Positions 1 to 5,903 of a stretch of 5,963 bases of DNA are shown piece after piece. Under the pieces are notes generated by a model that was not told the origin of the DNA, searched no databases, and saw only the letters and a list, made by a program, of their open reading frames with translations. The translations under genes and the position numbers were made by a program. Each line of letters starts with the position of its first letter. Positions within the stretch are counted from its first letter, which is position 1. Origin of the DNA: Bdellovibrionales bacterium (GTDB lineage Bacteria; Bdellovibrionota; UBA2361; JAGRAS01); the NCBI GenBank assembly GCA_020434465.1, contig JAGRAS010000115.1, forward strand, positions 1 through 5,963. The letters run 5' to 3'.

Positions 1-77
1 AACTAAAATCGTTTATAAGTGAATTGCAGGCGGAGAGCGTAACAGGCTTCACTTAGCAAAATTACTTAAAAACGGCT
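1..77. repeat. Left copy of 77-bp terminal direct repeat
   Basis: Positions 1-77 match 5887-5963 at 76 of 77 positions; the only difference is C at 72 versus T at 5958. The repeat begins at the first base of the window and its partner ends at the last base, which is what a circular molecule cut at an arbitrary point, or a contig closed by an assembly overlap, would show. The first 28 bases are not ettA-like. From about base 29 the repeat is ettA coding sequence. The mismatch falls in the third position of an Asn codon (AAC/AAT), so it is silent. Confidence 0.97.
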
Positions 78-358
78 GTAACGTTTTGCTACTCGATGAA
101 CCAACAAATGATCTTGATGTTAATACTTTGCGAGCCTTAGAAGATGCGATTTTAGAATTTGCTGGTTGTGTCTTGGTTATTTCCCATGACAGATGGTTTT
201 TAGACAGAATTTCTACACATATTATGGCTTTTGAGGGAGATAGTAGTGTTATCCTTAATGAAGGAAACTTCCAAGACTATGAGGAAGATAAGTTAAAGAG
301 ATTGGGACCTGAGGCGGCGCAGCCGACTAGGGTTAAATATAGAAAGTTGACCAAGTAG
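23..358 (+). pseudogene. ettA: ettA 3' fragment (ABC-F energy-dependent translational throttle), 5'-truncated
   Basis: EttA is a cytoplasmic ABC-F ATPase of about 555 residues that binds the ribosomal E site and gates entry into elongation according to ATP level. Only about the last 109 residues are here. The reading frame shows GGERNRLHLAKLLK (tail of the second-domain ABC signature), Walker B with LLLDEPTNDLD from about base 86, the H-switch in VISHDRWFLDRI (His codon 185-187), and the conserved C-terminal tail ending VKYRKLTK before TAG 356-358. The first ABC domain, the arm/linker and the second Walker A are missing, and TGA at 20-22 closes the frame upstream. Bases 12-26 read FISEL in another frame, which resembles the residues that normally precede SGGER, so a one-base deletion near 26-28 may also be present. 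It converges on the HEPN gene with a 33-nt gap. It cannot make a working ATPase alone. The family call is firm; whether this is a true remnant or a contig edge is not settled. Confidence 0.88.
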
Positions 359-391
359 TCTTTCTTAGTCTATTTAATTGTCACTATGTAT

Positions 392-769
392 TTAGTTGAT
401 GCTAATTTTCTTTACGTCAATTAAAAAATTTTCGATACTGGCAAGGTATTCTTCATCAGATATGCCTAGGTAATCATTGACTGCTAGGTTTCTATTATTA
501 ATGTATCCAAGCCAGTTTTCTACATTATCGATGATACCCATGCCCCCAGCAGCTTTTACTGCATCTTTAGGACTATAAATTTCTAAACTTTCATCAACTG
601 CTTTTCGCTTAAAATACTTCCAAGCGTATTCAATGCAGGTCTCGAATGTTTTGCTAATACCAGAGAAATAAAATCTATCTTTAGAAACTTTATCTTTAAA
701 ACTTAAAGCATGCTCGAGTTCATCAATTGAGGTTTTGAATTTTGCATTTTTATTGTCTGTATCATTCAT
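392..769 (-). CDS. HI0074-like nucleotidyltransferase substrate-binding / HEPN-fold protein (toxin-type partner), His-substituted
   Basis: This is a small helical protein of 125 residues resembling HI0074 (NTase substrate-binding family), the usual partner of minimal nucleotidyltransferases. Related HEPN proteins of MNT/HEPN toxin-antitoxin pairs are RNases. Family marks are the FETCIEYAWKYFKRK helix (about 42-55), SPKDAVKAAGGMGIIDN (66-82), ENWLGYINNRN (84-94) and an acidic C-terminal helix. The HEPN motif RX4HXY reads R93-N-L-A-V-N98-D-Y100: the catalytic His is Asn (codon AAT, 478-476), while Arg and Tyr are kept. That predicts weak or no RNase activity; the Tyr is equivalent to the residue AMPylated by MntA in the Shewanella pair. 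I chose ATG 769 over the in-frame TTG at 781 because it overlaps the upstream gene's stop by 8 nt (translational coupling) and has GAGAG 5 nt upstream. It is co-transcribed with the HTH-nucleotidyltransferase gene. The fold is fairly sure; toxicity is doubtful. Confidence 0.85.
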   Translation of the reverse strand: MNDTDNKNAKFKTSIDELEHALSFKDKVSKDRFYFSGISKTFETCIEYAWKYFKRKAVDESLEIYSPKDAVKAAGGMGIIDNVENWLGYINNRNLAVNDYLGISDEEYLASIENFLIDVKKISIN

Positions 770-1325
770 AAGCACTCTCAACTTTATTCTTTAAGCTTAT
801 CCAGTCTTTTTGTCGACCTGCCATAAATTTCCAGGAGGTAGAAATTTCTTTTAAAAAACTTAAATCAGCAGAGTTTAAATTCACAACATCAACAAAATAA
901 GGGCTGTCTTGCTCTAAGTCATCTTTAATATTTAAAATTTGATTGTAGCATCTATGTTTAATCCCTTCATCTGAATAAACACCTAAATCATAGTCAGAGT
1001 ATTTTTTAGAGGTGTTTTTAGCCCTTGATCCAAAAAAAACGACAGAGACCTTAGGAAAAGCTTTATGAATCTCATCAATAATCCTAATAATAGAAGGGTG
1101 TATGTCTGCTTTAAAGCTTTCTTTTTTAACTAAGGCCGATTTTAAATCTAAATCTAAAGCATCAATAAGCTCAGTTAACTTGTCTGGGATCGCTGAGTTT
1201 TTGCCTGAAAGGTAGTAATGCACAGTATTTCTATGCATACCTAAGCTATCAGCTAAAGCCTGAATTGAGGAAAATCCTTTGTTTTTTAAGGCAATTATAA
1301 ATTCTGCTTCGTTTAGTATATACAT
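762..1325 (-). CDS. HTH-domain minimal nucleotidyltransferase (MntA-type antitoxin, probable autorepressor)
   Basis: Numbered from ATG 1325, the protein has 187 residues. Residues about 18-45 form a helix-turn-helix (FSSIQALADSLGMHRNTVHYYLSG pattern, with a second helix HRNTVHYYLS). Residues about 92-150 form a minimal nucleotidyltransferase with FFGSRAKNTSKKYSDYD, an exact GSX10DXD motif (G99-S100, D111, D113), and a likely third acid in FVDVV (D146). In characterised MNT/HEPN pairs the MNT protein transfers AMP to a Tyr of the HEPN toxin and neutralises it. The added HTH suggests that this one also binds its own promoter. It is the first gene of a two-gene operon and overlaps the HEPN gene by 8 nt. 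A longer form from TTG 1361 exists, but ATG 1325 starts the conserved sequence. No Shine-Dalgarno precedes ATG 1325, and a -10 box ends 6 nt before it, so the mRNA may be leaderless. All catalytic residues look intact. Confidence 0.86.
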   Translation of the reverse strand: MYILNEAEFIIALKNKGFSSIQALADSLGMHRNTVHYYLSGKNSAIPDKLTELIDALDLDLKSALVKKESFKADIHPSIIRIIDEIHKAFPKVSVVFFGSRAKNTSKKYSDYDLGVYSDEGIKHRCYNQILNIKDDLEQDSPYFVDVVNLNSADLSFLKEISTSWKFMAGRQKDWISLKNKVESAYE

Positions 1326-1331
1326 ATCGCT

Positions 1332-1361
1332 ATTGTATAATATTTTTGTGTAAATATACAA
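1332..1361 (-). promoter_or_regulatory. Promoter with inverted-repeat operator for the MNT/HEPN operon
   Basis: On the minus strand, TTGTAT (1361-1356) and TACAAT (1337-1332) form a sigma70-like -35/-10 pair with an 18-bp spacer. The same bases carry a perfect inverted repeat, TTGTATA (1333-1339, + strand) and TATACAA (1355-1361). Its 7-bp arms are 22 bp centre to centre, about two helical turns, as expected for a dimeric HTH protein. Binding would cover both promoter boxes, so autorepression by the HTH-nucleotidyltransferase is the natural reading. The predicted start of transcription falls at or next to ATG 1325. The inverted repeat is seen directly; the regulatory role is inferred. Confidence 0.5.
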
Positions 1362-1550
1362 GAAGTTTATATTTTAAAAAGGCAAAGCTTAGCTATGTAT
1401 TTTTTTGAGTAGCCCCTGAAAAAAAGCTAATATTTTAAGTCACACGGTCAGTCTTAAGAAGAATAAGCGTACTAACTTCACTACTGAACTGTTTAAGTAC
1501 CAGACACCTTGGAAAATTTAATTGATTTTTCTATCTAGTAGCAGACTTAG

Positions 1551-1559
1551 TGCTATAGT
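1551..1559 (+). promoter_or_regulatory. Extended -10 element upstream of the ankyrin gene
   Basis: TGCTATAGT is a good extended -10 (TGn followed by TATAGT, 5 of 6 to consensus). No clear -35 lies 16-18 bp upstream (CTATCT at best), which extended -10 promoters tolerate. Transcription would start near 1566, only about 12 nt before ATG 1578, leaving no room for a Shine-Dalgarno; none is seen. I see no other convincing element in the 1362-1577 spacer. Confidence 0.33.
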
Positions 1560-1577
1560 ATTGCCCAGTTGTTCAAG

Positions 1578-4500
1578 ATGTTAAGCAGTAATTCTCATAT
1601 ACCCGAAGATCGAGATCCATTAGGAACAGGGCAGAGAAGCGCTTTTCCGGTAGGTTACAAACTTTTTGAACTTGCTAAGAAACTTCACGCGCTGGCTGAA
1701 GCTGGTGCTTTTGTTGAATTTGGTAAGAGTATTGTAGCCTTGCGATCTGCAAAGAAGATTTTAGCCGTCTTAAGTTTTAGAAAAAGTGATTCAACCCCAA
1801 ACACGCTTGAACAGCTTCTTCAAAAAAGTGCGCCTACTAGTCTGCTTATTCGTATTATTTCCGGATCTTCTCAGCAACCTCTTGTTGAATCACCTTTTGA
1901 GTTTATAGACGAGGCTTTAAGAAATAATGATTTAGCCAGAGCCGGCTTGCTTAGTAATTTAATTTTTGATCCAGTAAAGCGCAAAGATCTAAAGCAGTCC
2001 GTACGCTTTTTAAAAAGGCTAAGAAACGAACGTACCAAAAATCATTCAAAAGAAGATGAGATGGATCATTCAAAAGAAGATGAGAAGCTGAAAGAAAGAG
2101 CTGTTTGGCTTGTTAAAAAATTAAGCGGTGTGCATCCCGGGCTTGAAGTTGCAGCCCTATCTACTTCTGTTCCAGGCTATTTTTCTGATAACTGCTATTT
2201 TAATATCTTAGTGGCTGCCAACGAAGATGATTTGATTGGGGCAATGCTTGAAAACGGACTGGATCCTTCCGGGGTAGTTACTTATTTAGAATCTAAGGGC
2301 TATGGTGAAGAAGCAAAAGTTGTGAAAAAAAACCATTCACTTCTCAGCTATCTGGCCAGACATAAGAAATATGAATTGATTTCAAGGTTTCTGTCTAAAG
2401 GGGGTAAGGATTTAACATATACAGAGGAGAACGAGTCAAGTTGTGTCCATCATCTAGCCGGGGATCTTTGCCAATCGCTGTGGCAAACAGTATTAGGCGA
2501 GGTAGTTGAGCGAGAAGAAAAAAATAAGAGGCTTAAACAAGCTTTAAGCGGTTTAGAATTGATATCTAAGGATCATCCCGAGTTTGCAAGCCAAGTAATC
2601 AACCATGCTTACATAAAGGCAAATGCATTGGAGGAGGCAATTTTATATTTTCACCCAATTGAAATAATAACAAGGTTGCTCGATCTTGGCGCAGACCCAG
2701 ATTTTAAATATACAATAAATAGATCTGGAGAGGTTTCCATAGTAACTCCTGCAATTTTGGCCGCAGACCGTCTTCAATTAGATGTCTTAATGCTGCTGCA
2801 AGAAAGAGGCGCAGATATTAACCGGGATCCTGAAATCTTCGCTCAGGTGGTAACTTCTATGGGATTAGCTTTAGTTAGAGCAGTGGAGAATTGGGCTTGG
2901 GACAAACTCGATGAATCCTTGGATATAATTTTTCAACATCGAGAGGAATTGGGAGAGAGCTTAATAGAAGCTGTTAGCAATAAATATTTTAGGGATGAAA
3001 AACTTAAGCTCAACACAAACTATATACTCGAGCTTTTGGTTAAATTTGCCCCCTGCTGTTTAATAGAAAAGTTTATTGAGCTGGGAGTGCCAGGTTTTAA
3101 CCCTAAAGGCGGCTTTGATGCTGCAGAGATTAAAAATTATCAAGAGATAATTTTTAAATTGGCTGCCAAAGTAAAGAACTTGTCAGCGGGCAGATATCTA
3201 AAGGCAAGGTTTGAACTTTCATTAGCAAACGGAAAGCTGGGCAGTGAACATACTCTCACTCTCGATTCAAGCGAAAAAAAGCGCTTAGAAGATACTATTA
3301 AAGCAACACTATCTGTAAGCAGTCTTTTGCTTAGCAGTATCTATTTAGATCAAGAAAAACTTGATGCCATATTAAAAACACTTGAAGAAATAGCAGCGGT
3401 GCAGGGCTGCGAGTTTATCGCAGAACTTATTAATGAACAAAACAAATCCACTCCCAGTTCAATCTTGCATCTTTTTGCAAGGAACGGCGTTGCTGCCGTG
3501 TTTGGGCAAAGGCTTATAGATTTGGGTGCTGAAGTTGAAATTTCCTATTCTCTAGGCAAGCGGTATCACGGTCTTAAAGAAGATGAAAAAGTTGAACATG
3601 GAATTACACCTCTTCATACTGCATTTTTGTTTAATTCCATTTCCTTTGCTGCAATGCTGATTAGAAATGGTGCAAGTCGCCATGCTAAAACTTCTTTGGA
3701 TGTAAGCGTGTTTGATAGAGCTCATATTGGATTTAGTGCGGTAGTTAGGCAGCTTGAAGCGCCCAGAGATAGTAGATCTCGGGAAAGTATTTTAGAGCGA
3801 ATCAGGCAAATTATAAAGGCTTATGAAGAGTTCAAGGACGATCTTGGTGAAGAATTTATTAAACAAGTTCTTACAACAGAAGTTAATGAGGAGTTGCTGG
3901 ACAAGCTCGAAAAAAACGGCCATTACCAAATCAACAACTTTAGTTATCATGATCCCTTGTTTGTTACTCTAGCTAGATTTGGCAGCATTGAGCTTGGACA
4001 AATGTTGATTAACCTCGGAGCTCCTAATGATAAAGCCGTCAAATATGCAGCGTGGTATTTGATGTATGCAAACCGGATCGAACATACAAAGGATGAATGG
4101 AAGACTAAAACAGAAAATTTCCGCAAAGCCTTGTTGACATTCGCACCAGAAATTTTTGAGCGGAAGTATTTTATTAGATCAGGCGATAGAATGATCGAAA
4201 AAAGCGGCCGCGAGCTTTTTTATTATTCCTTGGATCTTATCTCAAGAAAACGAAGGCGCGGGTCTGCAGAATTGGCAGAGCTTTGGGCAAAAGTTCAAAA
4301 TCCTTATGTAGGCTATTTGTTTGCTAAAAGCATGTTGGAACTTGAAAGGAAGGGCTATGAATCTTCCCCTGCGTTTCTTGAGTTTACTCCTTACATTTAT
4401 GCTTTTGGGCTTTGGGAAGCTGCAAAGAGCTTAGCCCAAATAGTCGAAAGAAAAATGTATTTCGGCAGACCACATAGAAAGCACCATCCGCATGAAGCCG

Positions 4501-5663
4501 AGTTTCTTCTGTTGTTAAATGGAATGTTAAACGAGAAAGCCTCGAGAATTTCAGGACTAGTTAGCGCAATTTCTTCGATACATGGATATCAAATTTATGG
4601 GAAGAGAGCGATAATTAGTGAGGTTGATGCTAAAACAGTAGACTCCTGGTCAAAAACCGGGCTCCTTAGCCATGGTTTTCTAAGACAAAAAGTTACTAGT
4701 CGGGGGGTTTATAAAATTGAAAGAAGTAAAAGAGTTTTAATTGCCGAGCCTTTACTTGAGCAATTTGGCTTTGCAAAGATTGATTGTCCAGAAGTTCAAT
4801 TCAATGATAATCAAGCCAACCATGAGCTTTTGCATGGCTCAAGATTTGTACTACGGCCGGGAAGCAGAAATATGGTGCTTACGCAATATAATGAGGAAGG
4901 TAATCCGGTTTACTCCCCGTTTGATAAAAAGGTCTTGGTAGTAGAACAACGCGCCTGCAAAATTTTAAGTTATCCGGAGGGAACCTTTATTTGCAGAAAC
5001 TCTTCAAAAGTTTTTGGCAGAAAAAGTATGAGATATGCAGCATATTTCAGTCATAAGGGCTTAGGAAACGGCTTTACAGAAAATGATCTAGTGGCTTTGA
5101 CAATAGAAGATATTGAAAGAGATTTTCTGCCTGCATTTTGCACAAAGCTGAATAAGGATACAAGCTCGGTTAAAAAACAAATTTATTTACTAGATCATAG
5201 CCTTTCATTAAATGAAGCTATTGCTGGCTGGATGTTTGAGACAAGGAGAAACTTTGCCTGGCAGACAATGGACGGCATTGAAGGCGAGATTCTTTACGGA
5301 GGCGTCAACTCTCCCGGCTTTATGAACTTAGTAAATTATCTTGATGCATACTGCCAAGCACTAGAGAGGGGAGATGCGGAGCCGGGACTTGCGCTTCGAT
5401 TTTGCAACCCATACGCGGCTCTTTATACTAGTTATTCTTTTAAATTTGGAGGAAGAGAATTTATCGAGCTTCCGGTGACAAAAGATACGGTTGAGGCTTT
5501 AAGAATTTTAGGTACGCCGAGTGACAAGACACCAGGTGATTTAACTAATGTGCAGCAGAACTTAGAGGAATGGCCGGAGCTAGAAAAAACTTGGACATTT
5601 TTACAAACTGGACTATTGGAGCAGGGTGAACTAGTATTATACTTAGCAGGACAAGAGGTTTAA
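1578..5663 (+). CDS. Giant ankyrin-repeat protein of unknown function, candidate effector
   Basis: The protein has 1361 residues from ATG 1578; an in-frame TTG at 1569 would add three, and TAG 1548-1550 closes the frame. There is no signal peptide and no clear membrane segment. Degenerate ankyrin units are scattered rather than arrayed: about 205-230 (NILVAANEDDLIGAMLENGLDP), 254-277 (LLSYLARHKKYELISRFL), 364-415 (two units, LLDLGADPDF and LLQERGADIN), 626-652 (ILHLFARNG...LIDLGAEVE), 675-702 (GITPLHTAFL...MLIRNGAS) and 791-818 (LFVTLARFGSIELGQMLINLGAP). Charged helical stretches lie between them, including an 8-residue duplication at 156-171. A basic cluster SRKRRRG is at 889-895. Residues about 1000-1361 show mixed strand/helix character and match no family I recognise. 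The extreme C-terminus is Glu-rich, with EEWPE about 30 residues from the end, reminiscent of the E-block of Dot/Icm substrates. Ankyrin proteins of this size bind protein partners and in intracellular bacteria are often secreted; that role is inference. A small ORF follows 2 nt after the stop. Confidence 0.93.
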   Translation: MLSSNSHIPEDRDPLGTGQRSAFPVGYKLFELAKKLHALAEAGAFVEFGKSIVALRSAKKILAVLSFRKSDSTPNTLEQLLQKSAPTSLLIRIISGSSQQPLVESPFEFIDEALRNNDLARAGLLSNLIFDPVKRKDLKQSVRFLKRLRNERTKNHSKEDEMDHSKEDEKLKERAVWLVKKLSGVHPGLEVAALSTSVPGYFSDNCYFNILVAANEDDLIGAMLENGLDPSGVVTYLESKGYGEEAKVVKKNHSLLSYLARHKKYELISRFLSKGGKDLTYTEENESSCVHHLAGDLCQSLWQTVLGEVVEREEKNKRLKQALSGLELISKDHPEFASQVINHAYIKANALEEAILYFHPIEIITRLLDLGADPDFKYTINRSGEVSIVTPAILAADRLQLDVLMLLQERGADINRDPEIFAQVVTSMGLALVRAVENWAWDKLDESLDIIFQHREELGESLIEAVSNKYFRDEKLKLNTNYILELLVKFAPCCLIEKFIELGVPGFNPKGGFDAAEIKNYQEIIFKLAAKVKNLSAGRYLKARFELSLANGKLGSEHTLTLDSSEKKRLEDTIKATLSVSSLLLSSIYLDQEKLDAILKTLEEIAAVQGCEFIAELINEQNKSTPSSILHLFARNGVAAVFGQRLIDLGAEVEISYSLGKRYHGLKEDEKVEHGITPLHTAFLFNSISFAAMLIRNGASRHAKTSLDVSVFDRAHIGFSAVVRQLEAPRDSRSRESILERIRQIIKAYEEFKDDLGEEFIKQVLTTEVNEELLDKLEKNGHYQINNFSYHDPLFVTLARFGSIELGQMLINLGAPNDKAVKYAAWYLMYANRIEHTKDEWKTKTENFRKALLTFAPEIFERKYFIRSGDRMIEKSGRELFYYSLDLISRKRRRGSAELAELWAKVQNPYVGYLFAKSMLELERKGYESSPAFLEFTPYIYAFGLWEAAKSLAQIVERKMYFGRPHRKHHPHEAEFLLLLNGMLNEKASRISGLVSAISSIHGYQIYGKRAIISEVDAKTVDSWSKTGLLSHGFLRQKVTSRGVYKIERSKRVLIAEPLLEQFGFAKIDCPEVQFNDNQANHELLHGSRFVLRPGSRNMVLTQYNEEGNPVYSPFDKKVLVVEQRACKILSYPEGTFICRNSSKVFGRKSMRYAAYFSHKGLGNGFTENDLVALTIEDIERDFLPAFCTKLNKDTSSVKKQIYLLDHSLSLNEAIAGWMFETRRNFAWQTMDGIEGEILYGGVNSPGFMNLVNYLDAYCQALERGDAEPGLALRFCNPYAALYTSYSFKFGGREFIELPVTKDTVEALRILGTPSDKTPGDLTNVQQNLEEWPELEKTWTFLQTGLLEQGELVLYLAGQEV
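2041..2088 (+). repeat. Two-copy 24-bp in-frame tandem repeat in the ankyrin CDS
   Basis: Two units of period 24 bp share an identical 20-base core at 2041-2060 and 2065-2084. Because 24 is a multiple of three, the copies encode HSKEDEMD and HSKEDEKL in frame. This gives a charged, probably disordered or coiled linker (residues 156-171 from ATG). The near-perfect nucleotide identity implies recent slippage duplication and possible copy-number variation between strains. Confidence 0.9.
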
Positions 5664-5665
5664 CA

Positions 5666-5857
5666 ATGCAATATATTTTAAACGGAACAAGCACAGAACC
5701 AGCAACCCCAATAACTAAACCCGCAACAAAGCCGACACCAGCACCGGCGATTAGGCCAATGTCGCCTCCAGCTCCCGATACGAAAAGAAAGCCCTGCAAC
5801 AAGCCTGGAAGGGATGACAAGTTTCCTTCCTGCAGACTGCCAAAAATCCCAATTTGA
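5666..5857 (+). CDS. Small Pro/Thr-rich ORF downstream of the ankyrin gene, hypothetical
   Basis: It encodes 63 residues of unknown function. The case for translation is positional: ATG lies 2 nt after the ankyrin-gene stop, and AGAGG at 5654-5658 gives a well-placed Shine-Dalgarno (7-nt gap), so it could be translationally coupled. The first half is low-complexity and rich in Pro, Thr, Ala and Lys (TEPATPITKPATKPTPAPA); the second half is basic with two Cys (KPCNKPG and FPSCRLP). There is no signal peptide, membrane segment or known motif. The opposite strand of the same bases also reads open, as a Gly/Val/Ala-rich hydrophobic peptide with a glycine-zipper look (from TTG 5820, preceded by AGGAAGG). 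One of the two readings may be the shadow of the other, or both may be remnants. I favour the plus-strand ORF only because of its start signals. Confidence 0.38.
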   Translation: MQYILNGTSTEPATPITKPATKPTPAPAIRPMSPPAPDTKRKPCNKPGRDDKFPSCRLPKIPI

Positions 5858-5859
5858 CA

Positions 5860-5888
5860 TTCATATATGGATAGCAGTGACCTATAAA
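5860..5888 (+). promoter_or_regulatory. Possible sigma70 promoter reading into the right-hand repeat
   Basis: TTCATA (5860-5865, 4 of 6 to consensus) and TATAAA (5883-5888, 5 of 6) are 17 bp apart. Transcription would run rightwards across the inverted repeat and into the second ettA fragment. If the sequence is circular or tandem, this promoter would transcribe the ettA remnant at 23-358. The -10 coincides with the left arm of the inverted repeat at 5883-5903, so it could be under operator control. Confidence 0.28.
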
Positions 5889-5903
5889 CTAAAATCGTTT
5901 ATA
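5883..5903. repeat. Inverted repeat, 7-bp arms and 7-bp spacer, next to the ettA junction
   Basis: TATAAAC (5883-5889) and GTTTATA (5897-5903) are perfect reverse complements separated by seven bases. Only the right arm and the tail of the left arm are present at the left window edge, because the window begins at base 5887 of this structure. It lies 5-12 bases before the start of ettA homology. Two readings are possible: an operator over the overlapping TATAAA -10, or inverted core-type sites flanking a 7-bp crossover region as in tyrosine-recombinase attachment sites. The AT-rich stem would be a weak RNA hairpin. Confidence 0.5.

Noticed and set aside
341..365. AGAAAG/CTTTCT inverted repeat after ettA as a terminator
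   Set aside because: Six AT-rich base pairs around a 13-nt loop without a clean U-tract; too weak to call.
1389..1430. TTAGCT...AGCTAA with T7/A7 runs as a hairpin or bidirectional terminator
   Set aside because: The stem needs a five-base bulge, has almost no GC, and lies between two divergent promoters where no terminator is expected.
4741..4941. Plus-strand 66-codon ORF inside the ankyrin gene
   Set aside because: It is an out-of-frame shadow of a long, convincing CDS, with no ribosome-binding site or recognisable product.
5658..5683. GTTTAA/TTAAAC inverted repeat across the start of the small ORF
   Set aside because: A six-bp AT-rich pairing over 14 nt is common by chance in sequence of this composition.
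5545..5820. Minus-strand 91-codon ORF with Gly-rich hydrophobic stretch as a separate gene
   Set aside because: It starts only with TTG, overlaps the ankyrin gene end by 119 nt on the other strand, and its C-terminal half is just the antisense of that CDS. It is discussed as a finding rather than annotated.
5854..5859. Perfect -35 consensus TTGACA
   Set aside because: No acceptable -10 lies 15-19 bp downstream; the nearest TATAAA is 23 bp away. The weaker TTCATA at 5860 has the right spacing instead.
5678..5860. Minus-strand 60-codon ORF starting with ATG at 5860
   Set aside because: The product is rich in Trp, Cys and Arg and resembles an out-of-frame reading of the Gly-rich strand. No Shine-Dalgarno and no family resemblance.
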